A stretch of DNA of 64,000 nt from Callaeas wilsoni (Eukaryota; Chordata; Aves; Passeriformes; Callaeidae), in contig VWPU01014907.1 of the NCBI GenBank assembly GCA_013398955.1, positions 87,636 through 151,635 on the forward strand, given 5' to 3'. Under the pieces are notes generated by a model, which made no database searches, had not been told where the DNA came from, and saw nothing but the letters and a program-made list of their open reading frames with translations. Numbering within the stretch: the first letter of the stretch is position 1; each line of letters opens with the position of its first letter. The translations under genes were made by a program, and so were the position numbers. Below, piece after piece: positions 50,516 to 61,799 of the stretch.

Positions 50516-53500
50516 CAGTGAAGCCCTGTTTCATCACTTTCAACAGCTGATAAATTTATGGTTTGAGCTGCTTAAATGCCAGAACTTTGAAGGGAAAGGT
50601 AAGAAGTTTTTGTGGCTTATAAGTGTTTTCATGGACACCCTAAATTATTTACCAACTCTATAGGAATCAAATGAAATTAACTTTCTTTCTTGACTCGTAA
50701 TTAAGTGCTTAAGAAAGCTGTAGAAGCCATCAGTTGATCAAAAGAAATTAAAAATACATTTCAGCAATAGACTGAGAGATAAGAGATAGTAAACAAATAC
50801 TTTTAAAACTTGAAATTGATTACATTTATAAAGCTTTTTTTTTTCTCTCCAGAAAAAAGATGAATGTCTATAAATATCTCTTCAGTAAAATAATCAGTTG
50901 CTTAGAGGCATCTCTCTCTGAAGATCTTTTTGGAAGCGTGCTTCTTTTGAGACCTTTTTCTGTGATGATCAAATTGCCACACAGTTACCTTACATTTACC
51001 TTTAGGTCCCATGTTTCAATGTGACGCTGTCTCAAAGATAAGGACAGATATCCAGTAATTGATCATGTCACGTAATAATTCCAAGTATAGCTCCACTGAA
51101 GCCCTTAGGCATTTGTTTTTGGGTATGTCTGTGCTTCAGTCTGATGCCTTTAGGTCAGCTCATGCAGATGATGAAGATGACTGAAAAAGCTGTTTGAAGC
51201 ATCAGGAGCAGTCAGGTTGCAAGGATTTAGGTACCAGTACAGCCTCGGGTATCTTCCATGGCTGTCTTCTACACTGAGGTCTGCACTGGACGATCTTCTT
51301 TGGTGTTGGTGCCCAACTTAAGAGAATGAAAGTTTGCTTACATCTTACTCACTGCAGTCATGCTTCCCACTTGTACTACAGAAGTATCATTTTTCAGGAT
51401 TGGAAAAATGCTGGATCTTTGCATCCACTCCCTCTCTAACCTTTGAGTTACTGCATGAATTAATACCCTCAAAAATAGCACTTACAGAGCTGTTTTTCCT
51501 CTGTAAGCCTGAAACTTGTATATCAAAAGAACCTGCTGTTATTGTTTCTTAGTGAATGACTTTCATTGGAAAATCTGATTGATGGAGAAACTTAGATCAC
51601 AGAACTCTTAGTTTTAGTGTCAGTCCTCCTTTCCTCTGTCATTTACTGAACTCTGTGCACCATGTCTATTATTTTTGACATAATCATAGTCCTTTTTATC
51701 CTTTGCTGCATATAGTTCTGAAGGAGAAACTTCCCCTTTTTATTCCTAATGTAAACAATATAAAAAAATGTTCCTCATTACTTATTTATTTACACGTTTC
51801 TTGGTAACCCCCTGAAATCATATGTGAGGTCATAAATGTTACAAATACACAGGATTTAATCAGAAATAACAGTATCTAAAAAACCTCAACATGGAATCTA
51901 AAAAAAAGTTCTCAAAGTTGACCTACTTTTTTGTTCTCCCTCCTTTAAGTGAATTACATGCTTCCTATGATAATATTTTGTTGTTACTGTATGCTTGGCA
52001 GGAATTGTTACTGAAGGTGATTCATTCATAATTTTCCTAGCAATTGAACCTGCAAAAGGAAGTTTTAAAGAAATACTTTTACAGCTAATTATCTTATTTT
52101 TTCCCTAGAATGTGTTAAATTTAGTCTGTTATGGGAGATATAGTTATCAAGGGCTAAAATCTTAGTTTATTTTCCATAGGTTATGCAGTGTGAATAATGT
52201 CTCTGTGAATTTTATTGTGAATAAAAATGGGAAAAAAAAAAGAAGTCATTTATATTCTGATTGAGGTGCAAGGCCAGCTGGAACTAGCATTTTATATTTG
52301 TAAATACTGTGGAATTAGAAGAGGGATTTTTAGCTCTTTCTTAAAACTCTTCAGAGAGGCTGAAGAGTAAATCTGTCCACCCCCTTCCTGAGTTCATGAG
52401 ACGAGTAAGTTTCACATACAGTTTTTTTAATAGCTCTGCTTTTTTTCTTGTAGAATTTGTGACTGCATTCACTTTCTACATTGCAAGTATATTTTCTCCT
52501 GTTCTGCATCTTTCTTACACGGACACTACTTTTCTACCTCATTCATTGTGTTTTCCATGTTTTCATTACCTGTGATTCTTTGTATAAAACCAACCTTTCT
52601 TTCCTTCTCCTGGCAGAATAATTTTCTTCAGACTTTTCTTTTTGTGTGTGTGTACATGATATCACTTATTCTTTTTGTCCTGTACATCCCTCTTGTCTCA
52701 TTCTTCCACTTGTAGTCACATTTCCGTTGTTTTGTGGCAGGGTGTTGTTACATCATATTTTTCAGTGGAAGACCAATAAATCCTAAAGTACCTGCTTTGA
52801 TTTCTCACTTTGACGCCTGGCTTCTGAGTTTCTTTTTCTATTTGAAAAATTTTGGTAATTTTTAGGCTTATAACTAACAAATCTTCTTCCTTCCAGGACT
52901 GCTATAGTCTAGGAAGTTTCTGCCTTTGGGTATCTCTCCAGAAGTGCTCCCTTTCCCCTTACAAGTACTGTTCAGCCACCTTTCTTTTATCTTTTTTTTG
53001 AAAATACTGCTTACCTCAAAGCCCTGTAAAATAAAAATAAAAATAATAGTAACTATTCAAAGCTGCCAAAAAATAACATATCATTCAATATTAGCGACAC
53101 TCTTGTGTCAGATTCTCAGATTAGGAGAATTGTTTTCATGCTGTCAATAAACTGCTAATTGTATGTTGGATGTGGTGTGTACATAACACACAATTTTTAT
53201 GTATATATTTACTATAAGGGTCCAAATTTCTAACCTTTTTAACTCTAAACATAGCTTTTTCTTCTAACTTAAACTTTTAAACTTAGGTGCATGAATTAAA
53301 GTAATTCAGTCAAAAAATTAAATCTCCAAGGAACTCTTAAAATTTGAATGACTGATGAATCAGATTTACAGTGGCATTTAGAATTTAATTTTATAGGTAT
53401 TGTGATGTCTTGATACTTACAGGATGAGGTCCAACCAACACTTCCAGCTTTTTCTTTAAGAGTGGTAAGTGCAATGATGTGATAATGAGAGCAAAATGGG

Positions 53501-56239
53501 AATTAGTAAAGACTAGTAAAAAACGTGTCCACATGTGTAGCACCTTCATATCCACTGTGTGGAAATATCTCTGTGCTGTAAACCAGCTTTTTAACAAGAG
53601 CTAGGCTGAGTTTATAGATTTGGCATGTGATTTACTCAGCCTTCTAACTGTTCTATCTTTTGGAAAGTACTAATGGGGGATTTACTTAATGCATTTTACA
53701 CAAACTTTTTTAACTCAAAGAAGCAAACCTCTAGCAGTGGCACTGTGTTCTCATATACTTATGAGGAGAAATACAAAAGCACCAGGAAAATACTTTTCCA
53801 AGAAGTTGTGAAATGTAGCTATGTAGTTTGACCAGTCTTCCTGAAATAGCCTGCCCATCACTTTATTCCTGTATATGAACTCATGTAGACACTGAATCTG
53901 AACTTAAAAAAATACTTACATGTTCATCATGTTCATATTCTTGGCCTGGGTTTCTTTTTTTTTTTTTTTTTTTTGTTTACTCTTGTTCTTGGAGCAAATC
54001 TCTTCTACCCTTAGTGAATGGAAAATAAGAATCTCTTGTAGTTAATCTCCTGCATAATGATGTCCATGAGAAACATTTCCTCCCCGTTCCACGGAGGTAA
54101 GTCTCTGTGTCTTTCTGATGCTGTGTGAGACTGTCTTTTCTAGAGGCATTAATATGTTACAGCTGGGTGTGAAGCTACTGGTCTGAACAAGGCAGAAATC
54201 TCAGCAGCAGCAGCAGCAGCATCTGTTGTTGAGCACCAGTGCTCCTCTGTTCTCTGCTCTCTACATTGGTTTAGAGTAGACTGTTATCCCATTCCTTCTC
54301 CTCAAGTACTCCACAGATTTCTGAAAGGTCACAAAGAGCTTGTGGATGGGCAACGAGGTTGGCAGAAAATACGGCTGAAAGACACTGTTAGAGGTTTTCT
54401 AAGACACTGAATTTCCCTGAGGTGCTGGTATCAGATGTAGCCAACCCAGCTCAGTTCTGTGGGGTGCCTGCATGAGAGGGTCCACCTGGGATGGAGGTTG
54501 GGCTCTCTACTCCAGGTGAAAGAAGCTTGCACGAGATTGAAAACACAACTCGAACTTCAACCTCATTGCTTTTTAAAGGCCAGATATCCTGCTTTGATCT
54601 TTTCCAGTCTAATATGCAGGAGATACTTAGTCTTATGTTACTTCTGTCCTCCCTTTTTCTTCCTGCCTCTCTCTCCCCCTTCAGAGCACTACATCTCTTC
54701 TCAGGACAAGAGAAAAAGAAGGTGACAGGTGTAACTCCAATAGCATATGCAAGTTCTGTATTGAGAAACAGTGCATCAAAGCAGACCTCCATGCCAAAAA
54801 TATAAGGAAAGCTGTTCTAGGAGAACATGAGCTGCTGAGAGTATATGGAGGAAGTACCACCCAAAGCTGATCTTGTACTCTTCCATCAGCATCAGATACT
54901 GCAGCTGTTAGCGAGAGGTGGGCTTCAGTGAAGAAATACTGCTGGTCCTGTGTCTGCTCAGATGCAAGATGGTAAGTATCCAAATAGTTTGTTCTCTTCC
55001 AAAGGAAAGAGAAATTCAGCAGGTTTACAGTTCTTAGAGAAGAAGAAATAAAACTACGAACAACTGTGTGTGAGCTTTTGAAGTTCTGCCATCAGTAGTA
55101 AAAGTTAAGAGCTGTTTCAGACTGTTAGTTTTAAGGAGAAATACCTGATCTATTCATAAAATTGTTAGTCACAGACAGGGTGTAATTTGTGGTGATATTT
55201 ACTACAAATTATAAAAACGTACTCTTTTTGGCAAGTAATGCAGTTAGTTTGATTGTTTCAAATCTGGATAGGCCTTGTAGCTTCACATAATATCATTTTA
55301 TCTATCCATTCATCATGTTCTTCTGATATTGCAAGTAAAGTGCTGTCTTCTAGGGCAGCTAACAGCAGTAAGTCCACCCACTGCAGCGCTTCCTGTGCAA
55401 TTCATTTTTCTCAGTTTGACCCTATTTATAGTTCTTGTCCAGTGCAGTGACCGCCCTTTTAAAATATTTTTTTCAAGACAAGCAATCAACTGAAATATAA
55501 ATTCCTCTCAGTTACCGTGACTCCAAAAGTAATTGCAATTGTTTGTTTTGTCCTTTGGTTTCTCCTTCAATTTACCTTAGCTAGTGGCTCACACAATCAG
55601 TGGCTGTTGCAATATCAGCTTGTTTTATTGAAATACTGTTTGCATTTGGCTCCTACACTTTAGAATTATGATAATTTAATGGCTGTTCTAGAGAGGAATA
55701 TGGTAACGTGGGTAAAACAATTTTGATTTCAAAGATCCAACATTTTCATTTATCTGTAGAATCGGAAAATACTGATCCTTTTGCAAAACAGTAGTTTTAC
55801 AGAGTACATTTGTGAAAACCTTTTTCTGAACAAAATTCAGTGCCAGTGTTTTCTTTTGCCATGCAACAGTTGCATTCTGCTATCCCTCTTTATAGCTTCC
55901 AGTAAAAGCTGTGTAAATAATTTCTTGTAAGCAAGGGCAGTGGTAATCACAGGAAGAGATTCTTACTCACAGCTAATTCTCATTAGCAAATCATAATTTT
56001 ATCTCTTTCCCATATTGCATTAATTGATCCAGACTGTAAAGTGTTCTACAGAAGAATCCTTAACACACGCTAGACTGTTTAGAGAACGTGTTTTACTTTC
56101 CAGAGTCAAACACAAATTAGTTCTATCAAATGGTGCTTTCCCCATTGCGGTACGAGCGAAGTATCTGGTATTTCAAAGCCGATTTCTCTGTAGGTTTTTA
56201 CAAAAGGTGTCACTTCTTGGGAATGAAGTTCGCAGCTAG
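50516..56239. other. Intergenic, AT-rich with simple repeats
   Basis: Contains a poly-T run (53949-53974) and a (CAG)6 (54202-54220). A consensus-like donor GAG|GTAAGT occurs near 54096 without a matching acceptor that I trust. No gene recognised. Confidence 0.55.
54202..54220. repeat. (CAG)6 microsatellite
   Basis: Six CAG units, not inside any supported coding exon. Confidence 0.9.
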
Positions 56240-56620
56240 CAGAGCTAGCTAAAGCGCCGTTTGCCCGGAGCTCGCAGAGAAGGCGACGCCGCTCAGCAGA
56301 GCCGGGCGGCGCAGGGAGCGCGGTGCCGTGCGCGCCCGGCCCGGAGGGTGGCACTGGCCCTCCACGCACCGCCCGCCGCCGAGCCCCGCGCCGGGGACGC
56401 GGCCCACAGGTACGTCCTGCCCGTGCTCCGGGGCAGCGCCCTCGGTCATGTTTTTGTCAAAATATTGGCACTGGTTCTGCAAGTGGCTCCCCAAAGGTTT
56501 CGGTGCGATAGACACAATGCTGCTTGCCCGGGGGTGAGTAAACAAACCCCAGCCTGCTCTCTGCGTTTCCCTTACCTGGAGATGGGCTGGAGGGGCTCCT
56601 ACCGCCCGTGGGTGTGAGCC
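56240..56620. promoter_or_regulatory. Isolated CpG-rich island
   Basis: CpG density jumps for about 380 bases (AGCGCCGTTTGCCCGG, GAAGGCGACGCCGC, GCCGGGCGGCGCAGG) within AT-rich intergenic DNA. It contains CACAG|GTACGT at 56406-56414, a good 5' splice site on the + strand. No protein is recognised. The overlapping open frames look like composition artefacts. Confidence 0.6.
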
Positions 56621-56741
56621 CGTCGATTTCTCACTGGGCTAAGACTGGGAGCTGGCCCATGCGTTATTAAGGGCGATGCACAAGAAAAGCCAGGTTTGGA
56701 AACCTCTCTTCTGGATGAGAGAACCCTCTTGTATCTCTGTT

Positions 56742-56757
56742 CCCCCCCCCCCCCCCC
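56742..56757. repeat. Poly-C run of 16
   Basis: Uninterrupted C16, then GCCG. Confidence 0.9.
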
Positions 56758-57739
56758 GCCGTGTGGAAGTGTCTGTATGCAACTTTCGTGCATAGCCTAC
56801 TCAAAAACATATTGCAGAGTTTAAATATGATTGTCACCAAAACTGTTGTGCTGTCACATACTTGACTGCAGGTCCTCTTGATCTGTTGTGTTCAGATACT
56901 CAGTTAACAGGACTATGGACAACAGCTGTGCACAGAGACAGTAAATGGGCCAGGGAAAGTGGTGAAAATGTCACAGATTTTTCTGATTTGTTCTGGAGGG
57001 ACAATGACAATAGTATATAATAAAGAAATCCCACATCTTCGAGGAAACTTAAAGAATGAATGTTAGGGCTTTGGGCACTCAGCTTTGACCTTGCTGTTTA
57101 TCTTTGAATGACAAAATCTTAAGAACAAAACCAAAGAGTGAATCTCTAAGGGAGGACCTAGTTTAAGCCCCTAGTTCTGACCGTAGGATTGCATTGTCAA
57201 GTCGAGGAATTAGTTAATTCTGAAAGAGGAAATTTTTTTTCCTTTCTTAATTTACATTTTTAAAAACATGTTTGTTTGTTTTCCTGCTCAGCTCCCCACG
57301 CTTTGTAAATTGTGAATTTCTCTTTTGGCTATGCACGATAAGAAAATCGGTTTCATTCTACAAGTGTGTTAATCATCACGTAGCTTAAAAATATCAAAGT
57401 GCAAATGCCTTAGTTTCAAAAGGGGTTGATCTTAAAATAATTACAGTGATCGGACCGTTGCAGCTCTTTAATTTTATAAAATGAACTGTGGGTTTAAAGT
57501 GACTTACTGTTGTTTCACCCCAAAATGAGCAGCAGGGTGATAAATTAGTTTTGATGGTGAAATTTGGTGGCGATTGTATTGGATTGTTACTGGTTTGGAA
57601 GATCTCAAGACTCTGATTACAACCCCGAATGCGCTGCTGTTAAGAGACGGGTAAAATATACAGGAAAAATAGTATTTTAGAGACTGAAGCGTGCTGATTT
57701 GCGGCAATGAAGTATTTCACTTCTGGGCTGTCAGGGTTA

Positions 57740-58250
57740 AACGTTGATCGCACGAAGCTGGAACAAGCCCTGCGCTCCGGGCGCTGAGACAGTAGCGAGC
57801 TTTGGCCACAGGAGGCACAGCCGGTGTGCGCTGCGCGGAGATTTCCCTGATCCCGGCGGGCTGGCCATGGGGAGATGCAGAGCAGCTCTGAGCCGTGTCC
57901 TTCTCTCCCCACCCCCCCGGCCCGTCCCAGCTTTTGCTAACCCTTCTTGTCTTCTGATTGCATTGATCCTCTGAGAGGGCGCGCTTCTGCTTGGGCAGGG
58001 CAGCGTCAGTATTAAGAGATCAGAGCTGGCTTTCTCCCAGCCTACGTGCATGGATTTGGTGTCAAGGGCAAGGAAAGGCAGCTGCTGCTGCCCCAGAGCA
58101 CCACCCACCCACCTGTTCGCTGGGGAAAGTGTTACTGGCCCCAGGTGAGGCTCCTGCCTTTCACACTAAGAGTCCCCAGAGCACAGAAACCCTAAACACG
58201 CTCCCTCGGGCCCAAAGCGCAGCGCCTGCCAGAGCTGTACTTACCCTAAG
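57740..58250. other. Second GC-rich patch in the intergenic region
   Basis: Moderately CpG-rich (GCGCTCCGGGCGCTGAG, GTGCGCTGCGCGGAG). It is less dense than the island at 56.2-56.6 kb. No coding or repeat identity. Confidence 0.4.
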
Positions 58251-58339
58251 CACCAGTGAAGTTTCCTTCTTTCGGATTACAAGTGACTCTCTTAAATTCC
58301 CAAGCAGGACCCACAATTTAACTTCCCATTTCGGGGAAG

Positions 58340-58930
58340 TTTATGCGTGCGCTTAAATTAGAATGTCATCTGATAAGGCACAGTTCTCACATCCACTGTC
58401 TTATGACAGCCACACATATTTAATGAACAGTTCCATAGGGCAAAGTAAGTGCCCCTGGAATAATTCGGGATAGTGCACGGCTTCTGAGGGCAAAAGAGAA
58501 AGAAAGAAAACCGTTTCTGGCTTTCAGGAATTTAGACTCCCATTTCAAACTTAATTTAATTCTTATGGAGAGAGTCCCTGTAGGAGCAGCCAAAGTTTAA
58601 TCAGTAACACAACAGCGATTTAACTCAATTCTCAGTATCTTAGTCATATGGAGAAGCTGCTGCAACTGATTAGAAAGCCCATTTCATTGAAATATTGCAT
58701 GGAAGCATGAAAATTCCAGTGAGGAAAGGCAACAGTCACTTCATCATTCTGGATCCCATGTTAACGCATCACCAACTCTCACATTCAAAGCCTTTTTAGA
58801 GAAATTTAATAGTTGGGGCACTAATAACCACCCACAACCCTTAATTCTGAGTGATTATTCTAAGCACAAATTAAACAGATCGGGGCCATTACTACCCCGA
58901 ACTGAATCATTCAGAGGGGTGGGAGGGAAG
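58340..58930. promoter_or_regulatory. Candidate conserved non-coding block downstream of ID2
   Basis: Repeat-free, balanced-composition sequence with many transcription-factor-like words (GATAAG, TTTAATGA, CATTTCATTGAAATATTGCA). It lies about 0.4-0.9 kb past the ID2 poly(A) site. The call is based on texture only; conservation was not tested. Confidence 0.25.
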
Positions 58931-59296
58931 AAAAAAGGCAATACTCCATGGGAATGCCTCAGGATTAACTGCTTTTGTACATTTCCAAGCACTTTTGTCA
59001 ATAGCATCCCTTGTGTAATAAATTCCTTTTCTAGTTCCTTTCACACTTTACAGGCAGATGACTTAGAACTTTGCAATATACACTCAAATAAGATTTTCCA
59101 ACTTACAAGAATTATTCACTTCAGGTAATTTTATTCTTTATAGTCTCTACATATTTGAATTTTTACTTGATAAATTCATAACAATGTATAGGTATTAAAA
59201 AAAAAAAACAAACAACAAAAACAACACAAATCAAAGCCAGCAAACAGTTGGTCCCCAAAGAATAAAGCAAGCAATCAGTTCAATAAACACACTTGA

Positions 59297-59302
59297 TTTA
59301 TT
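59297..59302 (-). terminator. ID2: ID2 poly(A) signal AATAAA
   Basis: TTTATT on + is AATAAA on -, in the conserved context ACAAAATAAATCAAGTGTGT. Cleavage is expected 15-25 bases further, near 59275. Confidence 0.92.
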
Positions 59303-59328
59303 TTGTATAAAAAGGGTTAAGTTTACAA

Positions 59329-59351
59329 CTAAACTTTTATAAAAAGTTTAG
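59329..59351 (-). promoter_or_regulatory. ID2: Conserved hairpin in ID2 3' UTR
   Basis: A 10-base arm CTAAACTTTT and its exact complement AAAAGTTTAG flank a 3-base loop TAT. The hairpin lies 27-49 bases upstream of the poly(A) hexamer. The same sequence is, from memory, present in mammalian ID2. Confidence 0.7.
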
Positions 59352-59445
59352 CATGATTAAGTACATCATTACACTTTTTGCAGAAATGTATATTTCTGCC
59401 ACTATACAAGAAAACTCTAATTAAAGAGTTCACAAAGTTTCACTC

Positions 59446-59475
59446 ATATATATATATTTATATATAAATATATAC
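59446..59475 (-). promoter_or_regulatory. ID2: AU-rich element in ID2 3' UTR
   Basis: About 30 bases of alternating A/U with an AUUUA core, conserved in position in vertebrate ID2. It is a likely binding site for AU-rich-element proteins. Confidence 0.6.
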
Positions 59476-59915
59476 ACAGCATTCAGTCCTAGGTTTGTGT
59501 CAAAAAGGTAATTTCTGACCACAGACTTTCCTAAAAAACTGAATACTGGATCCTTCTGGTACTCACGCTCCACCTTTGGAAAAAAAGGCAAAGTCTGCTT
59601 TAAAATGGGCAACTCCTTGTGAGATTTGTTTCGCTCCCCACGTTGGGAATAGTATATAAAGGAAGCCTTCCAACTAGGGAAAGGGTATTTAAGAGTCTCT
59701 TCATAAATAACTAGGTTCAGTCCAAGTTGAAAAATGGGGTGGGGATAAAGATCAATCTTGATTTTTTCTTCTTTATTAATTTTAAAAGGTCCTTTTACTC
59801 GAACGTGGATTTCCCCCTCCAGATACAGCTGAAAAGTAAGTTCAGCACCTCAAAAAAAAAAATCCTGTAGACATTTTCTTGTGCAAAAAAAAAAAAAATC
59901 TCATCAGTGGAACAC

Positions 59916-60586
59916 CTGCAAGAGATTGAAAAGAGGCATATTTAGGAGAATGCTAACAGGGCAGAGATCCGGACAGACTGGCGCCAGAGAGGAAGCCACA
60001 GTTTGAACATTTAACCAAACACTCAGAGATTGGGCAAACCCTGGCGTCCAGATGCAACACATACACGCTCACACACTCGCTCTCAAGAGCACAAATTGAA
60101 CATAAAAATAACATACACTCCAGGAAAAGGCTAGAAAGAGAATTCTCAGTCCAATCTTTATTTAGATCTCTGTAAACGCAATGTTCAGAGGCGCCAGTCT
60201 GCCTCTTAGAGCAATTATTTGATTAAAAGCAGTCACTTATTTAACTGATATCACAGACAATCCCACATCATAGAATTCAAGGAATTGTGCCAAGATTCCC
60301 AACTTAATCAGTCACTTTGGCCCAGGAAGTTAAGACTCCAAGAACAGATAAGAATTTGCATTAAGCAGCGAGCAGGATCAGAGCAGCCTGTGCCGCTGGG
60401 TGAACCTTAGCGACAGACACACACTTAGGACCTCAAGACTCAGTTATTAGTCTCACTTCTTACTGATTACAAAGGCATCTCCTAATCAACTTTTAGGACC
60501 TATTTTTAGCACTTGCCATCACGCCTCCCATTCCCCGGGGAGGCAGTTTTTACCCGAACTTTAGGAAAAAGGCGCACTGCACTCAC
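59916..60586 (-). other. ID2: ID2 intron 2 (after the stop codon)
   Basis: A 671-bp intron with donor ACG|GTGAGT and acceptor CTCTTGCAG on the - strand. It contains GATAAG-type and TTAATCAGT-type words, but no repeat or gene. Confidence 0.9.
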
Positions 60587-60651
60587 CGTTTGATTCAGCC
60601 ACAAAGTGCTTTGCTGTCGCTTGACATGAGCTCTGAGGGGAACTCGGACGC
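60587..60651 (-). CDS. ID2: ID2 exon 2: C-terminal 18 residues, stop and 8 nt of UTR
   Basis: Read on -, CTCGCAG is followed by ASEFPSELMSSDSKALCG and stop TGA (60597-60595). This is the invariant ID2 C-terminus; the mammalian protein differs by N for S at one site. The exon then gives ATCAAACG before donor GTGAGT. The stop is only 8 nucleotides before the last exon junction, inside the roughly 50-nt limit, so the transcript should escape nonsense-mediated decay. Confidence 0.97.
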
Positions 60652-60896
60652 CTGCGAGAGAACAAGAGCAGGGTAAGGGCGAGGTGGCCGAGCCCTCAGG
60701 GAGGCGGGAGCGGATTGTCCCGGCTCCCGCAGCGCTTCCCCCGCGGCGCGTCCGGGTGCAGCCCCGGTGCGGGAGAGGGAGCGCACGGCGGGCACTGCGC
60801 TGTCACCCCGCCACCCGCGCTGGGGACACCGCTAACGCCGCCCGGGCTCCCCGACCCAGGGTCGGCGGCGAGCAGGGGCGAGGGGGAAGCACTTAC
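60652..60896 (-). other. ID2: ID2 intron 1
   Basis: A 245-bp GC-rich intron with donor CAG|GTAAGT and acceptor TCTCGCAG. The open frame that reads through from exon 1 into it is not the real protein. Confidence 0.95.
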
Positions 60897-61244
60897 CTGT
60901 AGCGAGAGGATGCTGATGTCTGTGTTGAGGGTGGTCAGAGGAGTTCTGGAGGAAGGGTTCTGCCCCGGTCTCTGGTGGTGCAGGCTGACGATGCTGGGGT
61001 GCGAGTCCAAGGCGATCTGCAGGTCCAGGATGTAGTCGATGACGTGCTGCAAGATTTCCATCTTGCTCACTTTCTTGTTCTGCGGGATGCTGGGCACCAG
61101 CTCCTTCAGCTTGGAGTAGCAGTCGTTCATGTTGTACAGCAGGCTCATGGGGTCATCCACGGGGGTCTTGCTCCGGGAGATGCCCAGGTTGTGCTCCGAG
61201 AGGCCGGTTTTCCTGACGGACCGCACCGGACTGAAGGCTTTCAT
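60897..61244 (-). CDS. ID2: ID2 exon 1: residues 1-116 with HLH domain
   Basis: The exon encodes [14 protein letters not shown]... to ISILSLQ. With exon 2 the product is 134 residues, the standard ID2 length. The helix-loop-helix domain covers about residues 36-79 ([20 protein letters not shown], loop QNKKVSK, then [18 protein letters not shown]). No basic region precedes it, so the protein dimerises with E proteins and blocks their DNA binding. Ser5-Pro is the known CDK site. RTPLTTLNT at 100-108 fits the APC/C destruction box. The hydrophobic LSLQ end belongs to the nuclear export region. The start has A at -3 (GCCAGCATGA) and no upstream ATG in the short leader. Confidence 0.99.
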
Positions 61245-61330
61245 GCTGGCAGGCGGGGGGAGAGCGCGATTCCGGCGGGCGGGAGCCTATCGATTGCTGC
61301 GCTGCCCCTCTGGCGCTGCCGGAGCTCGCA
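61245..61330 (-). other. ID2: ID2 5' UTR (start inferred)
   Basis: A GC-rich leader of about 85 bases with no upstream ATG. Its start is placed about 28 bases downstream of the TATA-like box. Confidence 0.7.
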
Positions 61331-61500
61331 CTGAGGGCCAGTGCGGCGCGGCCGCTCTTATACGGCGGCAGCCGCCGGGCCCGGCCCGCGCTCGCTGCCA
61401 TTGGCGGCCGCCGGCACGTCCATCACCGCGGGGCGCCCTCACTGGTGGGGCCTTCCGCCCGGGCAGCCAATGGCGGCGGGGGGCGTGGCCGCGCGCACAG
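61331..61500 (-). promoter_or_regulatory. ID2: ID2 core promoter: TATA-like box, CCAAT boxes, GC box
   Basis: TATAAGAG on - lies at 61355-61362. CCAAT on - is at 61400-61404, and an inverted CCAAT on + is at 61467-61471; both sit in a GCCAATGGC-type setting fitting NF-Y. A GGGGGGCGTGGCC box (61478-61490) fits Sp/KLF or EGR factors. The E-box CAGCTG is just beyond, at 61498-61503. All are embedded in a CpG island spanning exon 1. Confidence 0.8.
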
Positions 61501-61576
61501 CTGAGGGAGTAAATAGTGCGCGGGGCTGTGCGGGCCCGCGCGGGGCCCGGGGGGGCAGCGCCGCGGTCCCGCCCGG

Positions 61577-61647
61577 CCCTCCGACGTCCCTCAGACATCC
61601 CTCCGACGTCCCTCCGACGTCCCTCCGTCCCTCCGACATCCCTAGGT
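61577..61647. repeat. 11-bp tandem repeat CCCTCCGACGT upstream of ID2
   Basis: Units start at 61577, 61588 (variant CCCTCAGACAT), 61599, 61610, a truncated CCCTCCGT at 61621, 61629 (CCCTCCGACAT) and a degenerate CCCTAGGT at 61640. Three copies keep GACGTC, which has the ACGT core of CRE-type sites. Confidence 0.9.
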
Positions 61648-61799
61648 CCCTCCTCTCGCTCCCTGCCCTCCGCCGTACCCCGATTTCTGCACGGGCTCGC
61701 CCCGGTGTGCGGGGCTAGCGGCACCGCGCCAGGAGCGCGGTGCGGGATGCGCAGGTCCGCTGCAGCGACGGGGGGCGAGGGCTGAGCCTTCCCCGGGTC

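Larger units (their letters stand above)
59275..59915 (-). other. ID2: ID2 exon 3, entirely 3' UTR
   Basis: On the - strand the exon starts after CTCTTGCAG with GTGTTCCACTGATGAG and runs to the poly(A) site. The sequence follows the known vertebrate ID2 3' UTR closely: AATTTCTGACCA/AAAAGG blocks, a long TATATATTTATATATAAATA segment, the CTAAAC...GTTTAG hairpin and CCCTTTTTATACAAAATAAA. Such conservation suggests control of RNA stability, in line with the short half-life known for ID mRNAs. The cleavage position is inferred. Confidence 0.93.

Noticed and set aside
54202..54220. CAG repeat as a polyglutamine coding tract
   Set aside because: Only six units and no supported exon around it.
54451..54983. 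Five overlapping frames of 88-113 codons
   Set aside because: They contradict one another on both strands and have no recognised protein similarity.
56106..56617. Frames of 62-118 codons over the CpG island
   Set aside because: CpG-rich sequence lacks stops, so open frames occur on both strands; no protein similarity.
60696..60896. Unspliced ID2 frame of 182 residues
   Set aside because: The frame reads past CAG|GTAAGT into intron 1. The spliced form gives the standard 134-residue ID2 with its known C-terminus.
60684..61334. + strand frames of 72-119 codons opposite ID2
   Set aside because: They are shadows of the ID2 coding exon in GC-rich DNA.
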